DNA of 64,000 nt from Pseudomonas saudimassiliensis (lineage in GTDB: Bacteria; Pseudomonadota; Gammaproteobacteria; Pseudomonadales; Pseudomonadaceae). Positions within the stretch are counted from its first letter, which is position 1, and each line of letters begins with the position of its first letter. Below the pieces are notes generated by a model that saw nothing but the letters and a program-made list of their open reading frames with translations, was not told the DNA's origin and ran no database searches. The stretch is from the NCBI RefSeq assembly GCF_000939975.1, contig NZ_LK391969.1:2177953-2241952 (forward strand), read 5' to 3'. The position numbers were made by a program, and so were the translations under genes. Below, one piece after another: positions 1-9,694 of the stretch.

Positions 1-588
1 CCCCGCACCGTACTAGTGCCCGACGCCCTGCATATCTCGCGCAGCATGGCCAAGTTCCTGCGCAAGACGACCTTCAGGGTGACCTTCGACCGGGACTTCC
101 CTGCGGTAATGCAAGCCTGCGCCGAGCCCCGAAACTATACCGACGCCACCTGGATCACCCCCGATATGCAGAGCGCCTACCTGCGGCTGCACCAACGCAA
201 TATCGCGCACTCGGTGGAGGTCTGGGAAGGTAGCGAACTGGTTGGCGGACTCTATGGCGTGGCCCTGGGTGGGGTGTTCTTCGGCGAGTCCATGTTCAGC
301 CGCCGCAGCAATGCCTCGAAAACCGGCTTCATCTGCCTGGTCCGGACCCTGCAACAGCGCGGCTGCCAGTTGATCGACTGCCAGATGCCCACCGACCACC
401 TGGAAAGCCTGGGCGCCACGACGATCTCCCGCGCGGTATTCAGCCAGACGTTGGCCAGGTTGTGCGCTGAACACGTCCGCCCCTGCTGGCAGGACATGCC
501 CGAGGAGTATCCGATGGAAGGCGACGGTGCAGCTTCTATACTCAGGCAACCCACGGCAGACGATTCCAGAGCGACCTTCCATGACTGA
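1..588 (+). CDS. aat: Leucyl/phenylalanyl-tRNA--protein transferase, 5'-truncated by window edge
   Basis: Aat transfers Leu or Phe from aminoacyl-tRNA to the N-terminus of proteins starting with Lys or Arg, which marks them for ClpAP (N-degron pathway, cytoplasm). The frame is open from base 1, so the start lies left of the window. About 195 of the usual 225-235 residues are present. Recognisable stretches are the [13 protein letters not shown] segment near the visible start, [26 protein letters not shown] in the middle (the GNAT-like substrate pocket), and [13 protein letters not shown], all family hallmarks. The 3' end overlaps the start of bpt by 8 bases. Aat and Bpt act in the same pathway, so they are likely co-transcribed. 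Confidence 0.95.
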   Translation, partial: PRTVLVPDALHISRSMAKFLRKTTFRVTFDRDFPAVMQACAEPRNYTDATWITPDMQSAYLRLHQRNIAHSVEVWEGSELVGGLYGVALGGVFFGESMFSRRSNASKTGFICLVRTLQQRGCQLIDCQMPTDHLESLGATTISRAVFSQTLARLCAEHVRPCWQDMPEEYPMEGDGAASILRQPTADDSRATFHD

Positions 589-1288
589 TCTGGCGCACCT
601 GAAATTCTATGCGACCCAGCCGCACCCTTGCAGTTACCTGAGCGACGAGCAGGCGGTGACGCTGTTCCTCGACCCGCAGCAACCACTGGACCCGGAGACC
701 TACAGCCAGCTGTCCGAGCTGGGCTTCCGGCGCAGCGGCGAGCACCTGTATCGCCCCCACTGCGCCCAGTGCCGCGCCTGTGTGCCGGCGCGCATACCGG
801 CCGCCGACTTCGTGCCCAACCGTCAGCAGAAGCGGATTCTCAAGCGCAACAGCGACCTGCAGGTGACCCGCCGGCGCCCGGCCATGACCGAGGAGCTCTA
901 CCAGCTGTATTCCCGCTATATCATCGCCCGTCACAGCGATGGCGACATGTATCCACCGAGCCGGGAACAGTTTCGCTCCTTTCTGGTCAGTGAAGACGGG
1001 TTTTGCGAATTCAACGAGTTCCGGCTGGATGGCCGCCTGCTGGCGGTAGCCGTGACCGACCGGCTGAACAACGGGCTGTCGGCGGTCTACACCTTCTTCG
1101 ATCCCGACGAGGCGCCCCGCAGTCTAGGCCGCTATGCGATCCTCTGGCAGATCGAGCAGGCCCGCCAGGTCGGCTTGCCCGCGGTCTATCTCGGGTACTG
1201 GATCCGCAACTGCCGAAAAATGAGCTACAAGACCGAATATCGGCCCCTGGAAATGCTCATCAACCAGCGCTGGGTGCGGGTCAACTAG
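581..1288 (+). CDS. bpt: Aspartate/glutamate leucyltransferase (Bpt/Ate family)
   Basis: This 235-residue cytoplasmic enzyme adds Leu (Bpt type) or Arg (Ate type) to proteins with N-terminal acidic residues. Gammaproteobacterial members are generally Bpt. Visible features are the N-terminal Cys cluster at C17, C61, C64 and C67 (CAQCRAC), the [10 protein letters not shown] region, and [18 protein letters not shown] near the C-terminus, where the conserved pocket lies. The ATG at 581 sits inside the end of aat. An upstream in-frame start at 527 would add 18 residues unlike the family, so 581 was chosen. The Shine-Dalgarno match is weak, which fits translational coupling to aat. Confidence 0.93.
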   Translation: MTDLAHLKFYATQPHPCSYLSDEQAVTLFLDPQQPLDPETYSQLSELGFRRSGEHLYRPHCAQCRACVPARIPAADFVPNRQQKRILKRNSDLQVTRRRPAMTEELYQLYSRYIIARHSDGDMYPPSREQFRSFLVSEDGFCEFNEFRLDGRLLAVAVTDRLNNGLSAVYTFFDPDEAPRSLGRYAILWQIEQARQVGLPAVYLGYWIRNCRKMSYKTEYRPLEMLINQRWVRVN

Positions 1289-1416
1289 CCCGGCCCGGGC
1301 AAAAATACCGGCAAAACTTGGCTGTTGCCGCCTTTTGAGGCACAATTGCTCACCTTTTTTGCGGGCTCTCATTCCGACGGCCCGCCTAATGCAACAAATT
1401 GAGAGGCCTTTGCTTA

Positions 1417-1635
1417 ATGGCGAAAGAAGACAGTATTGAAATGGAAGGCACCATCGTGGACACCCTGCCCAACACCATGTTCCGTGTTGAGCTGGAAAAC
1501 GGCCACGTCGTGACTGCCCACATTTCAGGCAAGATGCGCAAGAACTACATCCGCATCCTGACCGGTGACAAGGTGCGTGTTGAGTTGACGCCCTACGACC
1601 TGACCAAGGGTCGCATCACCTACCGCGCCCGCTGA
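1417..1635 (+). CDS. infA: Translation initiation factor IF-1
   Basis: IF-1 binds the ribosomal A site during 30S initiation. The protein is 72 residues, the standard length, starting [19 protein letters not shown] and ending GRITYRAR. It is a single S1-like OB fold. The ATG at 1417 is preceded by GAGAGG about ten bases upstream; a start at 1399 would add six residues not found in the family. The gene follows aat-bpt, the usual Pseudomonas order, but has its own 128-base leader. It is followed on the other strand by an acyl-CoA dehydrogenase gene rather than the clpA/clpS group I would expect nearby in P. aeruginosa. Confidence 0.97.
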   Translation: MAKEDSIEMEGTIVDTLPNTMFRVELENGHVVTAHISGKMRKNYIRILTGDKVRVELTPYDLTKGRITYRAR

Positions 1636-1779
1636 TTCTCAGCGCAGCGTATCCGTAACGCCCCGGCGACCTGTCAGGGGCGATGGTTGATTCCCGCCGG
1701 CTCTACCCTCCTCTGGTGAACGCAGAAAACCGCGTGCAAACTGGCGTCTGCACACGGCTTGGGCTGCCTGACAGCGGTA

Positions 1780-2988
1780 TCAGCGCGGCATGTACTTACC
1801 CAGCTCGATCTTGCCGATCGAAGCGCGGTGCACCTCATCCGGCCCATCGGCCAAGCGCAGGGTCCGCTGCATGGCATACATATGGGCCAGCGGCGTATCC
1901 TCGGACACCCCTGCCCCGCCATGCATCTGGATGGCCCGATCAATCACCCGCAGGGCGACGTTCGGCGCTACTACCTTGATCTGTGCGATTTCGCTCTTGG
2001 CCACCTTGTTACCCACGGTATCCATCATGTAGGCCGCGTTCAGCGTCAACAGCCGCGCCTGGTTGATCTCGATGCGGGATTCGGCGATCAGGTCGATATT
2101 GCCACCCAACTGGGCCAGGCGACGGCCGAAGGCTTCCCGCTCCACTGAGCGCCGGCACATCAACTCCAGCGCCCGCTCGGCGGCGCCAATCGACCGCATG
2201 CAGTGGTGGATACGCCCTGGCCCCAAGCGACCCTGGGCAATCTCGAACCCCCGCCCCTCGCCCAGCAGCACGTTGGTATAGGGTACGCGCACGTTTTCCA
2301 GGATGACTTCGGCGTGCCCATGGGGCGCGTCGTCGTAGCCGAACACCGGCAGCGGACGCAGCACCTTCAGCCCGGGGGCATCCATCGGCACCAGGATCAT
2401 CGAGTGCTGCTGGTGGCGCGGCGCGTCCGGATTGGTCAGGCCCATGAAGATCATCACCTTGCAGCGCGGATCGCAGGCGCCGGAGGTCCACCACTTGCGG
2501 CCATTGATCACCCACTCGTCACCCTCGCGACGGGCGTTGGCCTGCATATTGGTCGCATCCGAGGACGCCACGCCCGGCTCGGTCATGCCGAAGCAGGAGC
2601 GGATCTCGCCGGCCAGCAGCGGCTCCAGCCACTGCTTCTTGTGCTCCTCGGTGCCGTAGCGCACCAACACCTCCATGTTGCCGGTGTCCGGCGCGCTGCA
2701 GTTGAAAGCCTCGGACGCCAGGCCCGAACGCCCCATGAGTTCAGCCAGCGGAGCGTATTCGAGGTTGGTCAGGCCGGCGCCCAACTCCGACTCGGGCAGG
2801 AACAGGTTCCACAGTCCCGCCGCCCGCGCCTTCTCCTTCAGCTCTTCGACAATGGCGGTGGGCTGCCAACGATCACCTTCGGCTACCTGCTGGTGGAAAA
2901 TCGCTTCCGCAGGAAACACATGCTCCTGCATGAAGGCATCAACCTGCTCGCGCAGCTGGGCAACCTTGGGGGAGTATCCGAAATTCAT
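1780..2988 (-). CDS. Acyl-CoA dehydrogenase family protein
   Basis: This FAD enzyme introduces the alpha-beta double bond into an acyl-CoA in fatty-acid or branched-acid catabolism. The roughly 402-residue protein has the three-domain acyl-CoA dehydrogenase layout: an N-terminal helical part, the FAD/substrate motif [16 protein letters not shown] near residue 140, the beta-domain, and a C-terminal helical domain with [34 protein letters not shown]. The sequence resembles the ACAD10/11-like bacterial subgroup more than FadE, so the chain length is not predictable. The ATG at 2988 has AAGG nine bases upstream; the ATG at 2994 is closer than ideal to that site. The divergent LysR gene suggests local control. 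Confidence 0.9.
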   Translation of the reverse strand: MNFGYSPKVAQLREQVDAFMQEHVFPAEAIFHQQVAEGDRWQPTAIVEELKEKARAAGLWNLFLPESELGAGLTNLEYAPLAELMGRSGLASEAFNCSAPDTGNMEVLVRYGTEEHKKQWLEPLLAGEIRSCFGMTEPGVASSDATNMQANARREGDEWVINGRKWWTSGACDPRCKVMIFMGLTNPDAPRHQQHSMILVPMDAPGLKVLRPLPVFGYDDAPHGHAEVILENVRVPYTNVLLGEGRGFEIAQGRLGPGRIHHCMRSIGAAERALELMCRRSVEREAFGRRLAQLGGNIDLIAESRIEINQARLLTLNAAYMMDTVGNKVAKSEIAQIKVVAPNVALRVIDRAIQMHGGAGVSEDTPLAHMYAMQRTLRLADGPDEVHRASIGKIELGKYMPR

Positions 2989-3166
2989 AGTCATGCGCCT
3001 TTTTCTGTTTTGTTATGCATATGTATCTGAGTCATGAAAAAGGTAGATGAGGCGGGGGAATTTATCTAACCTATTTTCGGCGTGTATAAAGATTCATAAG
3101 CCATATATACTCGACCCCGTCTGTATCTATAAGAGCCTATAAACAAGCCCAATGAAGGACCCAGCG

Positions 3167-4114
3167 ATGAACCTCAGTAAAGTGGACCTGAACCTGTTCA
3201 TTGTTTTTGATGCCATCTACACCGAAGCGAACCTGACCCGCGCCGGGCAGATCGTCGGCATTACCCAGCCTGCGGTGAGCAATGCCTTGGCACGCCTGCG
3301 CGACACCTTCAATGACCCGCTGTTCGTACGTACCGCCCAGGGAATGGTGCCGACACCCATGGCGCAGAACATCATCACGCCCGTGCGCCATGCCCTGCAG
3401 CTGCTGCGTGTATCGGTTCAGGAGAGCCGCAGCTTCAATCCCGACCAGGCCAACAAGACCTACCGCATCAGCATGACCGACCTCACCGAGGCGGTGATTC
3501 TGCCGCACCTGGCGGCACGCATCCGCCGCCTGGCGCCCAGCATCAATATCGACAGCTTCCTCACCCGCCGGCGGGAAACCACCAAGGAACTGGCCGCAGG
3601 TCGCCTGGATTTCGCCATCGACGCACCCTTGAACACCGATACTCAGGTGCGCCACGTCAAGCTGTTCGAAGACCGTTACGTGTGCATCATGCGCAAGGGG
3701 CACCCGCTGGCCAGCAAGGACAAGATCACCCTGGACGATTACCTGGGGCAGTCGCACATCCACATCTCCAGCCGCCGTAACGGCCTCGGCCATGTAGACC
3801 TGGCGTTGGGCAAGATGGGGATCCAGCGGCGGGTGGTGCTGCGCTCGCAGCATTACCAGATGGCGCCGCTGGTGCTGGAGTCGACAGACATGGTCATGAC
3901 GGTCAGCGAACGCTTCGCCCTGCGCCACAATCTGCACTGGGTGAAGCTGCCGATTGATGATATCCCGCCGATCCAGACCCACCTGTTCTGGCATGAGAGC
4001 ACGGATCAGGATCCGGCCAACCGCTGGATGCGTGAGCAGATCATCGAGTTGTCGCAGCAGCTCGAGCGCAAGATGAACAAGGAGCGGGAAGCAGAGCTGC
4101 TGCCCCAGAGCTGA
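3167..4114 (+). CDS. LysR-family transcriptional regulator
   Basis: This 315-residue DNA-binding regulator has an N-terminal winged helix-turn-helix (DLNLFIVFDAIYTEANLTRAGQIVGITQPAVSNALARLRD, residues about 5-42) and a C-terminal periplasmic-binding-like effector domain. The wording of the HTH and the following DPLFVRTAQGMVPTPMA places it in the NahR/LeuO-like branch. AAGGA lies eight bases before the ATG at 3167, which is better placed than the in-frame ATG at 3152. It is divergent from the acyl-CoA dehydrogenase gene across an AT-rich 178-base intergenic region. By the usual LysR arrangement it may control that gene and itself. The effector is unknown. Confidence 0.92.
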   Translation: MNLSKVDLNLFIVFDAIYTEANLTRAGQIVGITQPAVSNALARLRDTFNDPLFVRTAQGMVPTPMAQNIITPVRHALQLLRVSVQESRSFNPDQANKTYRISMTDLTEAVILPHLAARIRRLAPSINIDSFLTRRRETTKELAAGRLDFAIDAPLNTDTQVRHVKLFEDRYVCIMRKGHPLASKDKITLDDYLGQSHIHISSRRNGLGHVDLALGKMGIQRRVVLRSQHYQMAPLVLESTDMVMTVSERFALRHNLHWVKLPIDDIPPIQTHLFWHESTDQDPANRWMREQIIELSQQLERKMNKEREAELLPQS

Positions 4115-4125
4115 GCCGCCTCCGG

Positions 4126-4977
4126 CTATTCGAGCGTCGGCGCCTCTGGCTGGGGCGCCGGCGCAAACTGGCCCTCCCAGATCACCCGATACTTCTCCAG
4201 CAGTTTTCTCGGCTCACCCTGGCCGGCCAGCCGGTGCATACCCTGGGCCAGTGCTGCCCGCAGCGCCGGCGAGTTGCACGCCGAGTTATGCGACACCGTG
4301 AAATACAGCGCCTCGGTGATCAGTGAGCCCTCAATGATATCCAGTTGATCCCGGATACCCAGCTGCGCGGCCAGGGCCAGCCCCTGGTGCCGCTCGTAGA
4401 TTACATAGTCGACCCGCTCGCGAACCAGCAGTTCGAAGGATTGCTGGATGGAGGGCACCATGCGGATATCCAGATGATCGGCCGCATAGGTATCGAAGGA
4501 ATCGCCGAAGCTGTTGTTGACCAGGGAGCTGCCGCGCTTGCCACGCAGGTCATCCCAGCCGCCATAGGGAAACGCCTTGCCCCGTTTGACGAAGATGACG
4601 CTGGGCACCTCCATGTACGGCGGGTGCACATAGTCCATGTCACCCAGGCGGGTGGGCGTAAGGAAGGCACCGGCGAGCATGTCCACCCGTCCGCTGCGTA
4701 CTTCTTCCTGGGCGCGGGACCAGGGGCCCACGTGCAGGGCCTCCACGTGAATACCGCTGCCGTCTAGCACCTTCTCCAGCAGCTCGACGGCGGCACCGGT
4801 GAGGCGCTTGGGATCCTCGGGGTCTACCCAGAGCACTGGCGGGTATTGCGCATTGCCAGTCACCACGATGCGCTCGCAGACGCCGCCGGCCGCCAACACG
4901 GGTGCAGCTCCCAGCCACGCCAGCATCCCCGCTGCCGCGACCATAAGCCCGCGCCTGCCCTTCCCCTGTCGCCCCAT
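4126..4977 (-). CDS. Periplasmic amino-acid-type solute-binding protein (SBP_bac_3)
   Basis: This 283-residue exported protein has a basic start, a hydrophobic core and an AXA site (LMVAAAGMLAWLGAAPVLA, cleavage near residue 29). The mature part looks like a family 3 extracellular binding protein: an early lobe with YPPVLWVDPEDPKRLTGAAVELLEKVL, then DMLAGAFLTPTRLGDMDYVHPPYMEVPSVIFVKRG. No permease or ATPase genes are adjacent. It may therefore be an orphan receptor-type domain or a partner of a distant ABC system; many short orphan proteins of this kind exist in Pseudomonas. GGGAG is seven bases before the ATG. It converges with the LysR gene across 11 bases. The ligand is unknown. Confidence 0.85.
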   Translation of the reverse strand: MGRQGKGRRGLMVAAAGMLAWLGAAPVLAAGGVCERIVVTGNAQYPPVLWVDPEDPKRLTGAAVELLEKVLDGSGIHVEALHVGPWSRAQEEVRSGRVDMLAGAFLTPTRLGDMDYVHPPYMEVPSVIFVKRGKAFPYGGWDDLRGKRGSSLVNNSFGDSFDTYAADHLDIRMVPSIQQSFELLVRERVDYVIYERHQGLALAAQLGIRDQLDIIEGSLITEALYFTVSHNSACNSPALRAALAQGMHRLAGQGEPRKLLEKYRVIWEGQFAPAPQPEAPTLE

Positions 4978-5021
4978 TGCCGCTCTCCCGGTGCCGTTAC
5001 TGTCCGCAGTATAGCGAGGAA

Positions 5022-5633
5022 TCAGGCGGCGGCCTCGACCGCTCCGCTGTGGAAGCGAAATTCCGCATCATCCTCGACGATGGCCTGCGCCTCCACGGCA
5101 GCGAACAGAGCGATACGCTCGTCGATAGACCCGTCAGCATAATCCCGGGCGAGCTTGAGGTAATCCTGATAGTGCCGCGCTTCGGACTTGAGCAGCGAGC
5201 GATAGAAGTCGCCCAGCTCCTCGTCCAGGTGGGGCGCCAGCTTGGCGAAGCGCTCGCAGGAGCGCGCCTCGATAAAGGCACCGACAATCAGCGTATCCAC
5301 CAACCGCCCCGGCTCCACCGTGCGCACATGCTGGCGCAGACGCTGGGCGTAATGGCTGGCGGACAACCCGCGGTAGACCACGCCGCGCTTGCCCATCAGT
5401 GCCGTGACCTGCTCGAAATGCCGCAGCTCCTCCCGGGCCAGTCGCGACATCTTCTGCAGCAGGTCTGGCTTGTCGATGTAGCGGAACATCAGGTTCAACG
5501 CTGTCGAGGCCGCCTTCTTTTCACAGTTGGCATGGTCAATCAGCAGCTCCTCGGGGTGCTGCAGCGCCTGTTGCACCCAGGCATCCGGGGTACGGCGCCC
5601 GAGAAAGGCGAGCAATTCGTCAGGGAGTGTCAT
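5022..5633 (-). CDS. miaE: tRNA-(ms2io6A)-hydroxylase MiaE
   Basis: MiaE is a non-haem di-iron mono-oxygenase that hydroxylates the isopentenyl group of ms2i6A-37 in tRNAs. The 203-residue protein is a four-helix ferritin-like bundle. Metal-ligand-like motifs are EELLIDHANCEKKAA, AREELRHFEQV, AFIEARSCERF and SEARHYQDY, which provide the Glu and E-x-x-H pattern of di-iron proteins. I chose the ATG at 5633 (MTLPDELLAFL) because it aligns with the usual family start; an in-frame ATG at 5645 would add four residues. It is divergent from the universal stress gene. Confidence 0.92.
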   Translation of the reverse strand: MTLPDELLAFLGRRTPDAWVQQALQHPEELLIDHANCEKKAASTALNLMFRYIDKPDLLQKMSRLAREELRHFEQVTALMGKRGVVYRGLSASHYAQRLRQHVRTVEPGRLVDTLIVGAFIEARSCERFAKLAPHLDEELGDFYRSLLKSEARHYQDYLKLARDYADGSIDERIALFAAVEAQAIVEDDAEFRFHSGAVEAAA

Positions 5634-5703
5634 GTCTTCACGCATTCAGTGGATCAACCGGCGATTATACGTTCATACCGTGCAGCCTGTCAGACCCGCC
5701 GCG

Positions 5704-5745
5704 TTGACCCACATCAACGGCAGGACCGGAAAAAGCGTCTACATT
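5704..5745 (+). promoter_or_regulatory. Candidate ANR/FNR-dependent promoter of the universal stress gene
   Basis: TTGACCCACATCAA at 5704-5717 matches the FNR/ANR consensus TTGAT-N4-ATCAA at nine of ten defined positions. A TACATT -10-like hexamer lies at 5740-5745. The box centre would fall about 41 bases before a start near 5752, the class II activator position, leaving a 50-base leader to the ATG at 5804. In P. aeruginosa several universal stress genes are ANR targets, which supports the reading. The site is read by eye and not tested. Confidence 0.6.
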
Positions 5746-5803
5746 GTTAATGAGGGAACCCGAAAGCCCGCAAGCACCATGCTCCGTTGAAAGGAAGAGT
5801 CCC

Positions 5804-6664
5804 ATGCAAGCCATCAAACGAATACTGGTTGTCATCGACCCCACCAGGGAGGATAACGTAGCGCTGGTAAGGTCCAGGCTGATCGCGGCCTTCATCGGTG
5901 CCGAGTTGCACCTGCTGGCATGCGAGAATCGGCGTGACCTCAAGCCGTTGTTGGCAGAGCTGTGCGCCGGCCTGGAAACCTCCGGGGTCACGGCCAGCTA
6001 TACCCAGGCGTGGCACTCCAACCTGACCGATACCATCATCCACACACTTCGCGCCCAGGGCTGCGGACTGGTGATCAAGCAGCACCTGCCGGACAACCCG
6101 CTGAAGAAGGCGCTGCTGACACCGGACGACTGGAAGCTGCTGCGCCAGTGCCCGGCGCCCGTGTTGCTGGCCAAGGACAGTGCCTCGTGGATGCATGGCA
6201 ATGTGCTCGCCGCCGTCGATCTCGGTAATCACGATGATCAACACCACGTGCTGCACGACACCATAGTGCGCTACGCCGCGGATATCGCCGAGATGGTCAA
6301 CGGCCAGATGCACCTGATCAGCGCGCACCCGGCGCCCATGCTGTCGGCCGCCAACCCGGTGTATCAGCTGCGTGAGAATATCGTGCGCATCTATACCGAC
6401 AAGGCAACTCGCTACCGCGACCAGTACGGCATTCCCGAAACCAACCTGCACATCGATGAAGGCCCGGCGGACACCTTGATTCCCAAGGTGGCGCAGCAGA
6501 TCGGTGCCAGTGTGACGGTGATCGGCACCGTTGCCCGTACCGGCATTTCCGGCGCCCTGATCGGCAATACCGCCGAGGTGGTGCTCGATCAGTTGGTGGG
6601 CGACGTACTGGTACTCAAGCCCGACGACATGATTGCCCATCTGGAAGAGCTGCTGGAAAAATAA
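5804..6664 (+). CDS. Tandem universal stress protein (UspE-like)
   Basis: This 286-residue cytoplasmic protein is built of two Usp folds, roughly residues 1-140 (starting MQAIKRILVVIDPTREDNVAL) and 150-286. The second half keeps the nucleotide-binding-type glycine run GTVARTGISGALIGNTAEVVL; the first half is less conserved. Tandem Usp proteins of this length serve in survival under anaerobic or energy stress in Pseudomonas. AAGGAAGAG sits about eight bases before the ATG at 5804. An in-frame start at 5744 would add 20 residues upstream of that site and is unlikely. The upstream ANR-type box suggests low-oxygen induction. A hairpin terminator follows. Confidence 0.92.
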   Translation: MQAIKRILVVIDPTREDNVALVRSRLIAAFIGAELHLLACENRRDLKPLLAELCAGLETSGVTASYTQAWHSNLTDTIIHTLRAQGCGLVIKQHLPDNPLKKALLTPDDWKLLRQCPAPVLLAKDSASWMHGNVLAAVDLGNHDDQHHVLHDTIVRYAADIAEMVNGQMHLISAHPAPMLSAANPVYQLRENIVRIYTDKATRYRDQYGIPETNLHIDEGPADTLIPKVAQQIGASVTVIGTVARTGISGALIGNTAEVVLDQLVGDVLVLKPDDMIAHLEELLEK

Positions 6665-6672
6665 ACCACCGC

Positions 6673-6702
6673 GTCGCGGCCTGTCCGGGGCCGCGACCTT
6701 TT
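6673..6702 (+). terminator. Rho-independent terminator of the universal stress gene
   Basis: Nine-base-pair GC-rich stem (GTCGCGGCC pairs with GGCCGCGAC, 6673-6681 with 6689-6697) with a seven-base loop, followed by CTTTT. It begins nine bases after the stop codon. Confidence 0.75.
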
Positions 6703-6745
6703 GCCCCTTGCCCTTTCCCTCGGCACAGGTTCTAGCGCGGCCAGC

Positions 6746-6774
6746 TTAACTTTGTGCCGGTAATCCTGTAGAAT
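6746..6774 (+). promoter_or_regulatory. Candidate sigma-70 promoter of acnB
   Basis: TTAACT (6746-6751, four of six to the -35 consensus), a 17-base spacer, then TAGAAT (6769-6774, five of six to the -10). It would give a leader of about 175 bases before acnB. The surrounding 280 bases hold no credible gene. Confidence 0.4.
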
Positions 6775-6917
6775 TCCTGCCCGCCGTGAGTGCATGTGTA
6801 CAGGCGTTTGCCCGCAACCATATTCTGTTACCCCAGTTACCAGGTTGCCCCCCACCAGATCGGGCCTGCGCTTGCACCCATCCCTATTTTCGGCATCCCA
6901 GGTCCGTGAGGATGACC

Positions 6918-6949
6918 GTTCCGTCACAAACGGAACAGACTGATGAGGG
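6918..6949 (+). promoter_or_regulatory. Leader hairpin and ribosome-binding site of acnB
   Basis: A perfect seven-base-pair hairpin (GTTCCGT 6918-6924, loop CACAA, ACGGAAC 6930-6936) stands eight bases before the Shine-Dalgarno GAGGGT (6944-6949). That site sits eight bases before a GTG start at 6958. The placement would allow control of initiation. In E. coli, AcnB binds its own mRNA and the transcript is a small-RNA target, but no such control is known for this hairpin. Confidence 0.35.
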
Positions 6950-6957
6950 TAATTATT

Positions 6958-9552
6958 GTGCTTGAAGCCTATCGCAAACACGTTGAAGAACGCGCCGCCC
7001 AAGGCGTCGTGCCTCAGCCGCTTAATGCCGAACAAACCGCTGGTCTGGTTGATCTCCTGAAGAACCCGCCGGCTGGCGAAGAAGAATTCCTGCTTGATCT
7101 GCTCACCAACCGCGTTCCGCCGGGAGTGGATGAAGCTGCCTACGTCAAGGCTGCCTTCCTGTCCGCAGTGGCCAAGGGCGAAGCCACTTCCCCGCTGCTG
7201 AACAAGGTCCGCGCCGTTGAGCTGCTGGGCACCATGCAGGGCGGCTACAACATTGCCACCCTGGTAGAGCTGCTCGACGACAGCGAGCTGGCTGCCACCG
7301 CCGCCGAACAACTCAAGCACACCCTGCTGATGTTCGACGCCTTCCACGATGTGGCCGACCGCGCCAAGAAAGGCAACCAGTATGCCCAGGCAGTCCTGCA
7401 GTCCTGGGCTGACGGCGAATGGTTCACCAACCGCCCGGCCGTTGCGGAAAAGATCAGCCTGACCGTATTCAAGGTCCCCGGCGAAACCAACACCGATGAC
7501 CTGTCCCCTGCTCCGGATGCCTGGTCGCGTCCTGACATCCCGCTGCACGCCCAGGCCATGCTGAAAATGGCCCGTGACGGCATCGAGCCGGTCGAGCCAG
7601 GCGTCATCGGCCCGCTGAAACAGATCGAAGCCATGAAGGCCAAGGGCCTGCCCGTTGCCTACGTCGGTGACGTGGTTGGTACCGGTTCCTCCCGCAAGTC
7701 CGCCACCAACTCGGTGCTGTGGTTCTTCGGCGACGATATTCCCTACGTACCGAACAAGCGCGCCGGTGGTTTCTGCTTCGGCACCAAGATCGCCCCCATC
7801 TTCTACAACACCATGGAAGACGCTGGCGCCCTGCCGATCGAGTTCGACTGCAACGACCTGAACATGGGCGACGCCATCGACGTCTACCCCTATGAAGGTA
7901 AAGTCTGCAAGCACGGCACTGACGAAGTCATCACCACCTTCGAACTGAAGACCCAGGTGCTGCTCGACGAAGTGCGTGCCGGTGGCCGTATCCCGCTGAT
8001 CATCGGCCGTGGCCTGACTGACAAAGCCCGCGCTGAACTGGGCCTGGGTGCCAGCGACCTGTTCCGCAAGCCGGTCGCTCCGGCCGACAGCAACAAGGGT
8101 TACACCCTGGCGCAGAAGATGGTCGGCAAGGCCTGTGGCGTCGAGGGCGTTCGCCCTGGTACCTACTGCGAGCCAAAGATGACCACCGTCGGTTCCCAGG
8201 ACACTACTGGCCCGATGACCCGTGACGAGCTGAAGGACCTGGCGTGCCTGGGCTTCTCCGCTGACCTGGTGATGCAGTCCTTCTGCCACACTGCGGCCTA
8301 TCCGAAGCCGATCGACGTCAACACCCACCACACCCTGCCCGACTTCATCCACAACCGTGGTGGTGTCGCGCTGCGTCCGGGTGACGGCATCATCCACAGC
8401 TGGCTGAACCGCATGCTGCTGCCCGACACCGTCGGCACCGGTGGCGACTCCCACACCCGCTTCCCGATGGGCATCTCCTTCCCGGCCGGTTCCGGTCTGG
8501 TCGCCTTCGCTGCTGCCACCGGCGTCATGCCGCTGGATATGCCGGAATCGGTACTGGTGCGCTTCAAGGGTGAAATGCAGCCGGGTATCACCCTGCGCGA
8601 CCTGGTCCATGCCATCCCCTACTACGCGATCCAGGAAGGCCTGCTGACCGTCGAGAAGAAAGGCAAGAAGAACATCTTCTCCGGCCGCATTCTCGAGATC
8701 GAAGGTCTCACCGGTCTGACCGTTGAACAGGCGTTCGAGCTGTCTGACGCCTCCGCCGAGCGTTCTGCTGCAGGTTGCACCATCAAGCTGCCGGAAGAGG
8801 CCATTGCCGAGTACCTCAAGTCCAACATCACCCTGCTGCGCTGGATGATTGCCAACGGTTACGACGACGCCCGCACCATCGAACGTCGCGCCCAGGCCAT
8901 GGAAGCCTGGCTGGAAAAGCCCGAGCTGATGGAGGCCGATGCCGACGCCGAGTACGCAGCGGTCATCGAAATCGACCTGGCCGATATCCGCGAGCCGATC
9001 CTCTGCGCGCCGAACGATCCGGACGACGCCCGTCTGCTGTCCGAGGTACAGGGCCGGCAGATCGACGAGGTGTTCATTGGTTCGTGCATGACCAACATCG
9101 GTCACTTCCGTGCCGCTGGCAAGCTGCTCGAGAAGAACAAGAACGCCCTGCCGACTCGCCTGTGGCTGGCGCCGCCGACCAAGATGGATCAGTTCCAGCT
9201 GACCGAGGAAGGCTACTACGGCATCTACGGCAAGGCTGGTGCGCGCATGGAAATGCCCGGCTGCTCGCTGTGCATGGGTAACCAGGCGCGGATCAAGGCG
9301 AACTCGACTGCGGTCTCCACCTCCACGCGGAACTTCCCGAACCGCCTGGGCGATGGCGCCGACGTCTTCCTCGCCTCGGCCGAACTGGCCTCGGTTGCCG
9401 CTATCCTGGGCCGCCTGCCGAATGTCGACGAGTACATGACCTACGCGTCGGACCTCAACAGCATGTCTGCCGAGGTGTACCGCTACATGAATTTCAACGA
9501 AATCGAGTCCTACCAGAAGGCTGCCGCCAGCATTCCGGTAACCGAAATCTGA
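6958..9552 (+). CDS. acnB: Bifunctional aconitate hydratase 2 / 2-methylisocitrate dehydratase
   Basis: AcnB interconverts citrate and isocitrate in the TCA cycle and handles 2-methyl-cis-aconitate in the methylcitrate cycle. The 864-residue protein begins (M)[29 protein letters not shown], the classic AcnB HEAT-like N-terminus. Next come the swivel domain ([14 protein letters not shown] region) and the [4Fe-4S] core, with cysteines in [18 protein letters not shown] and [14 protein letters not shown] at 6958 is the start best supported by spacing from GAGGGT; the ATG at 6943 would add five residues that are not family-like. It is followed by a very strong terminator, so it is monocistronic. 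Codon use is highly biased, as expected for an abundant protein. Confidence 0.97.
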   Translation: MLEAYRKHVEERAAQGVVPQPLNAEQTAGLVDLLKNPPAGEEEFLLDLLTNRVPPGVDEAAYVKAAFLSAVAKGEATSPLLNKVRAVELLGTMQGGYNIATLVELLDDSELAATAAEQLKHTLLMFDAFHDVADRAKKGNQYAQAVLQSWADGEWFTNRPAVAEKISLTVFKVPGETNTDDLSPAPDAWSRPDIPLHAQAMLKMARDGIEPVEPGVIGPLKQIEAMKAKGLPVAYVGDVVGTGSSRKSATNSVLWFFGDDIPYVPNKRAGGFCFGTKIAPIFYNTMEDAGALPIEFDCNDLNMGDAIDVYPYEGKVCKHGTDEVITTFELKTQVLLDEVRAGGRIPLIIGRGLTDKARAELGLGASDLFRKPVAPADSNKGYTLAQKMVGKACGVEGVRPGTYCEPKMTTVGSQDTTGPMTRDELKDLACLGFSADLVMQSFCHTAAYPKPIDVNTHHTLPDFIHNRGGVALRPGDGIIHSWLNRMLLPDTVGTGGDSHTRFPMGISFPAGSGLVAFAAATGVMPLDMPESVLVRFKGEMQPGITLRDLVHAIPYYAIQEGLLTVEKKGKKNIFSGRILEIEGLTGLTVEQAFELSDASAERSAAGCTIKLPEEAIAEYLKSNITLLRWMIANGYDDARTIERRAQAMEAWLEKPELMEADADAEYAAVIEIDLADIREPILCAPNDPDDARLLSEVQGRQIDEVFIGSCMTNIGHFRAAGKLLEKNKNALPTRLWLAPPTKMDQFQLTEEGYYGIYGKAGARMEMPGCSLCMGNQARIKANSTAVSTSTRNFPNRLGDGADVFLASAELASVAAILGRLPNVDEYMTYASDLNSMSAEVYRYMNFNEIESYQKAAASIPVTEI

Positions 9553-9572
9553 GAGTCCTGTAATCGGTAAAA

Positions 9573-9603
9573 GAAACCCCGCCTCGTGCGGGGTTTCTTT
9601 TTT
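9573..9603 (+). terminator. Strong Rho-independent terminator after acnB
   Basis: A perfect ten-base-pair stem (GAAACCCCGC 9573-9582 with GCGGGGTTTC 9588-9597), a five-base loop, then six T residues. It lies 20 bases after the acnB stop. Confidence 0.95.
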
Positions 9604-9694
9604 GCGTTATATCAAGCGGAACCGGAAGCTGCAGATTCTTGTCAGATTTTCTGTACTTGCACTGATTAATTGACGCAAACAAGAGGACTACAAC

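Noticed and set aside
1659-1682. Terminator after infA
   Set aside because: A six-base-pair stem CGCCCC/GGGGCG is present, but it has a 12-base loop and no T-run, so it is too weak to list.
6589-9105. 838-codon open frame antisense to acnB
   Set aside because: It is the mirror of a highly biased GC-rich gene; the translation has low complexity and no family-like motif, and no ribosome site precedes it.
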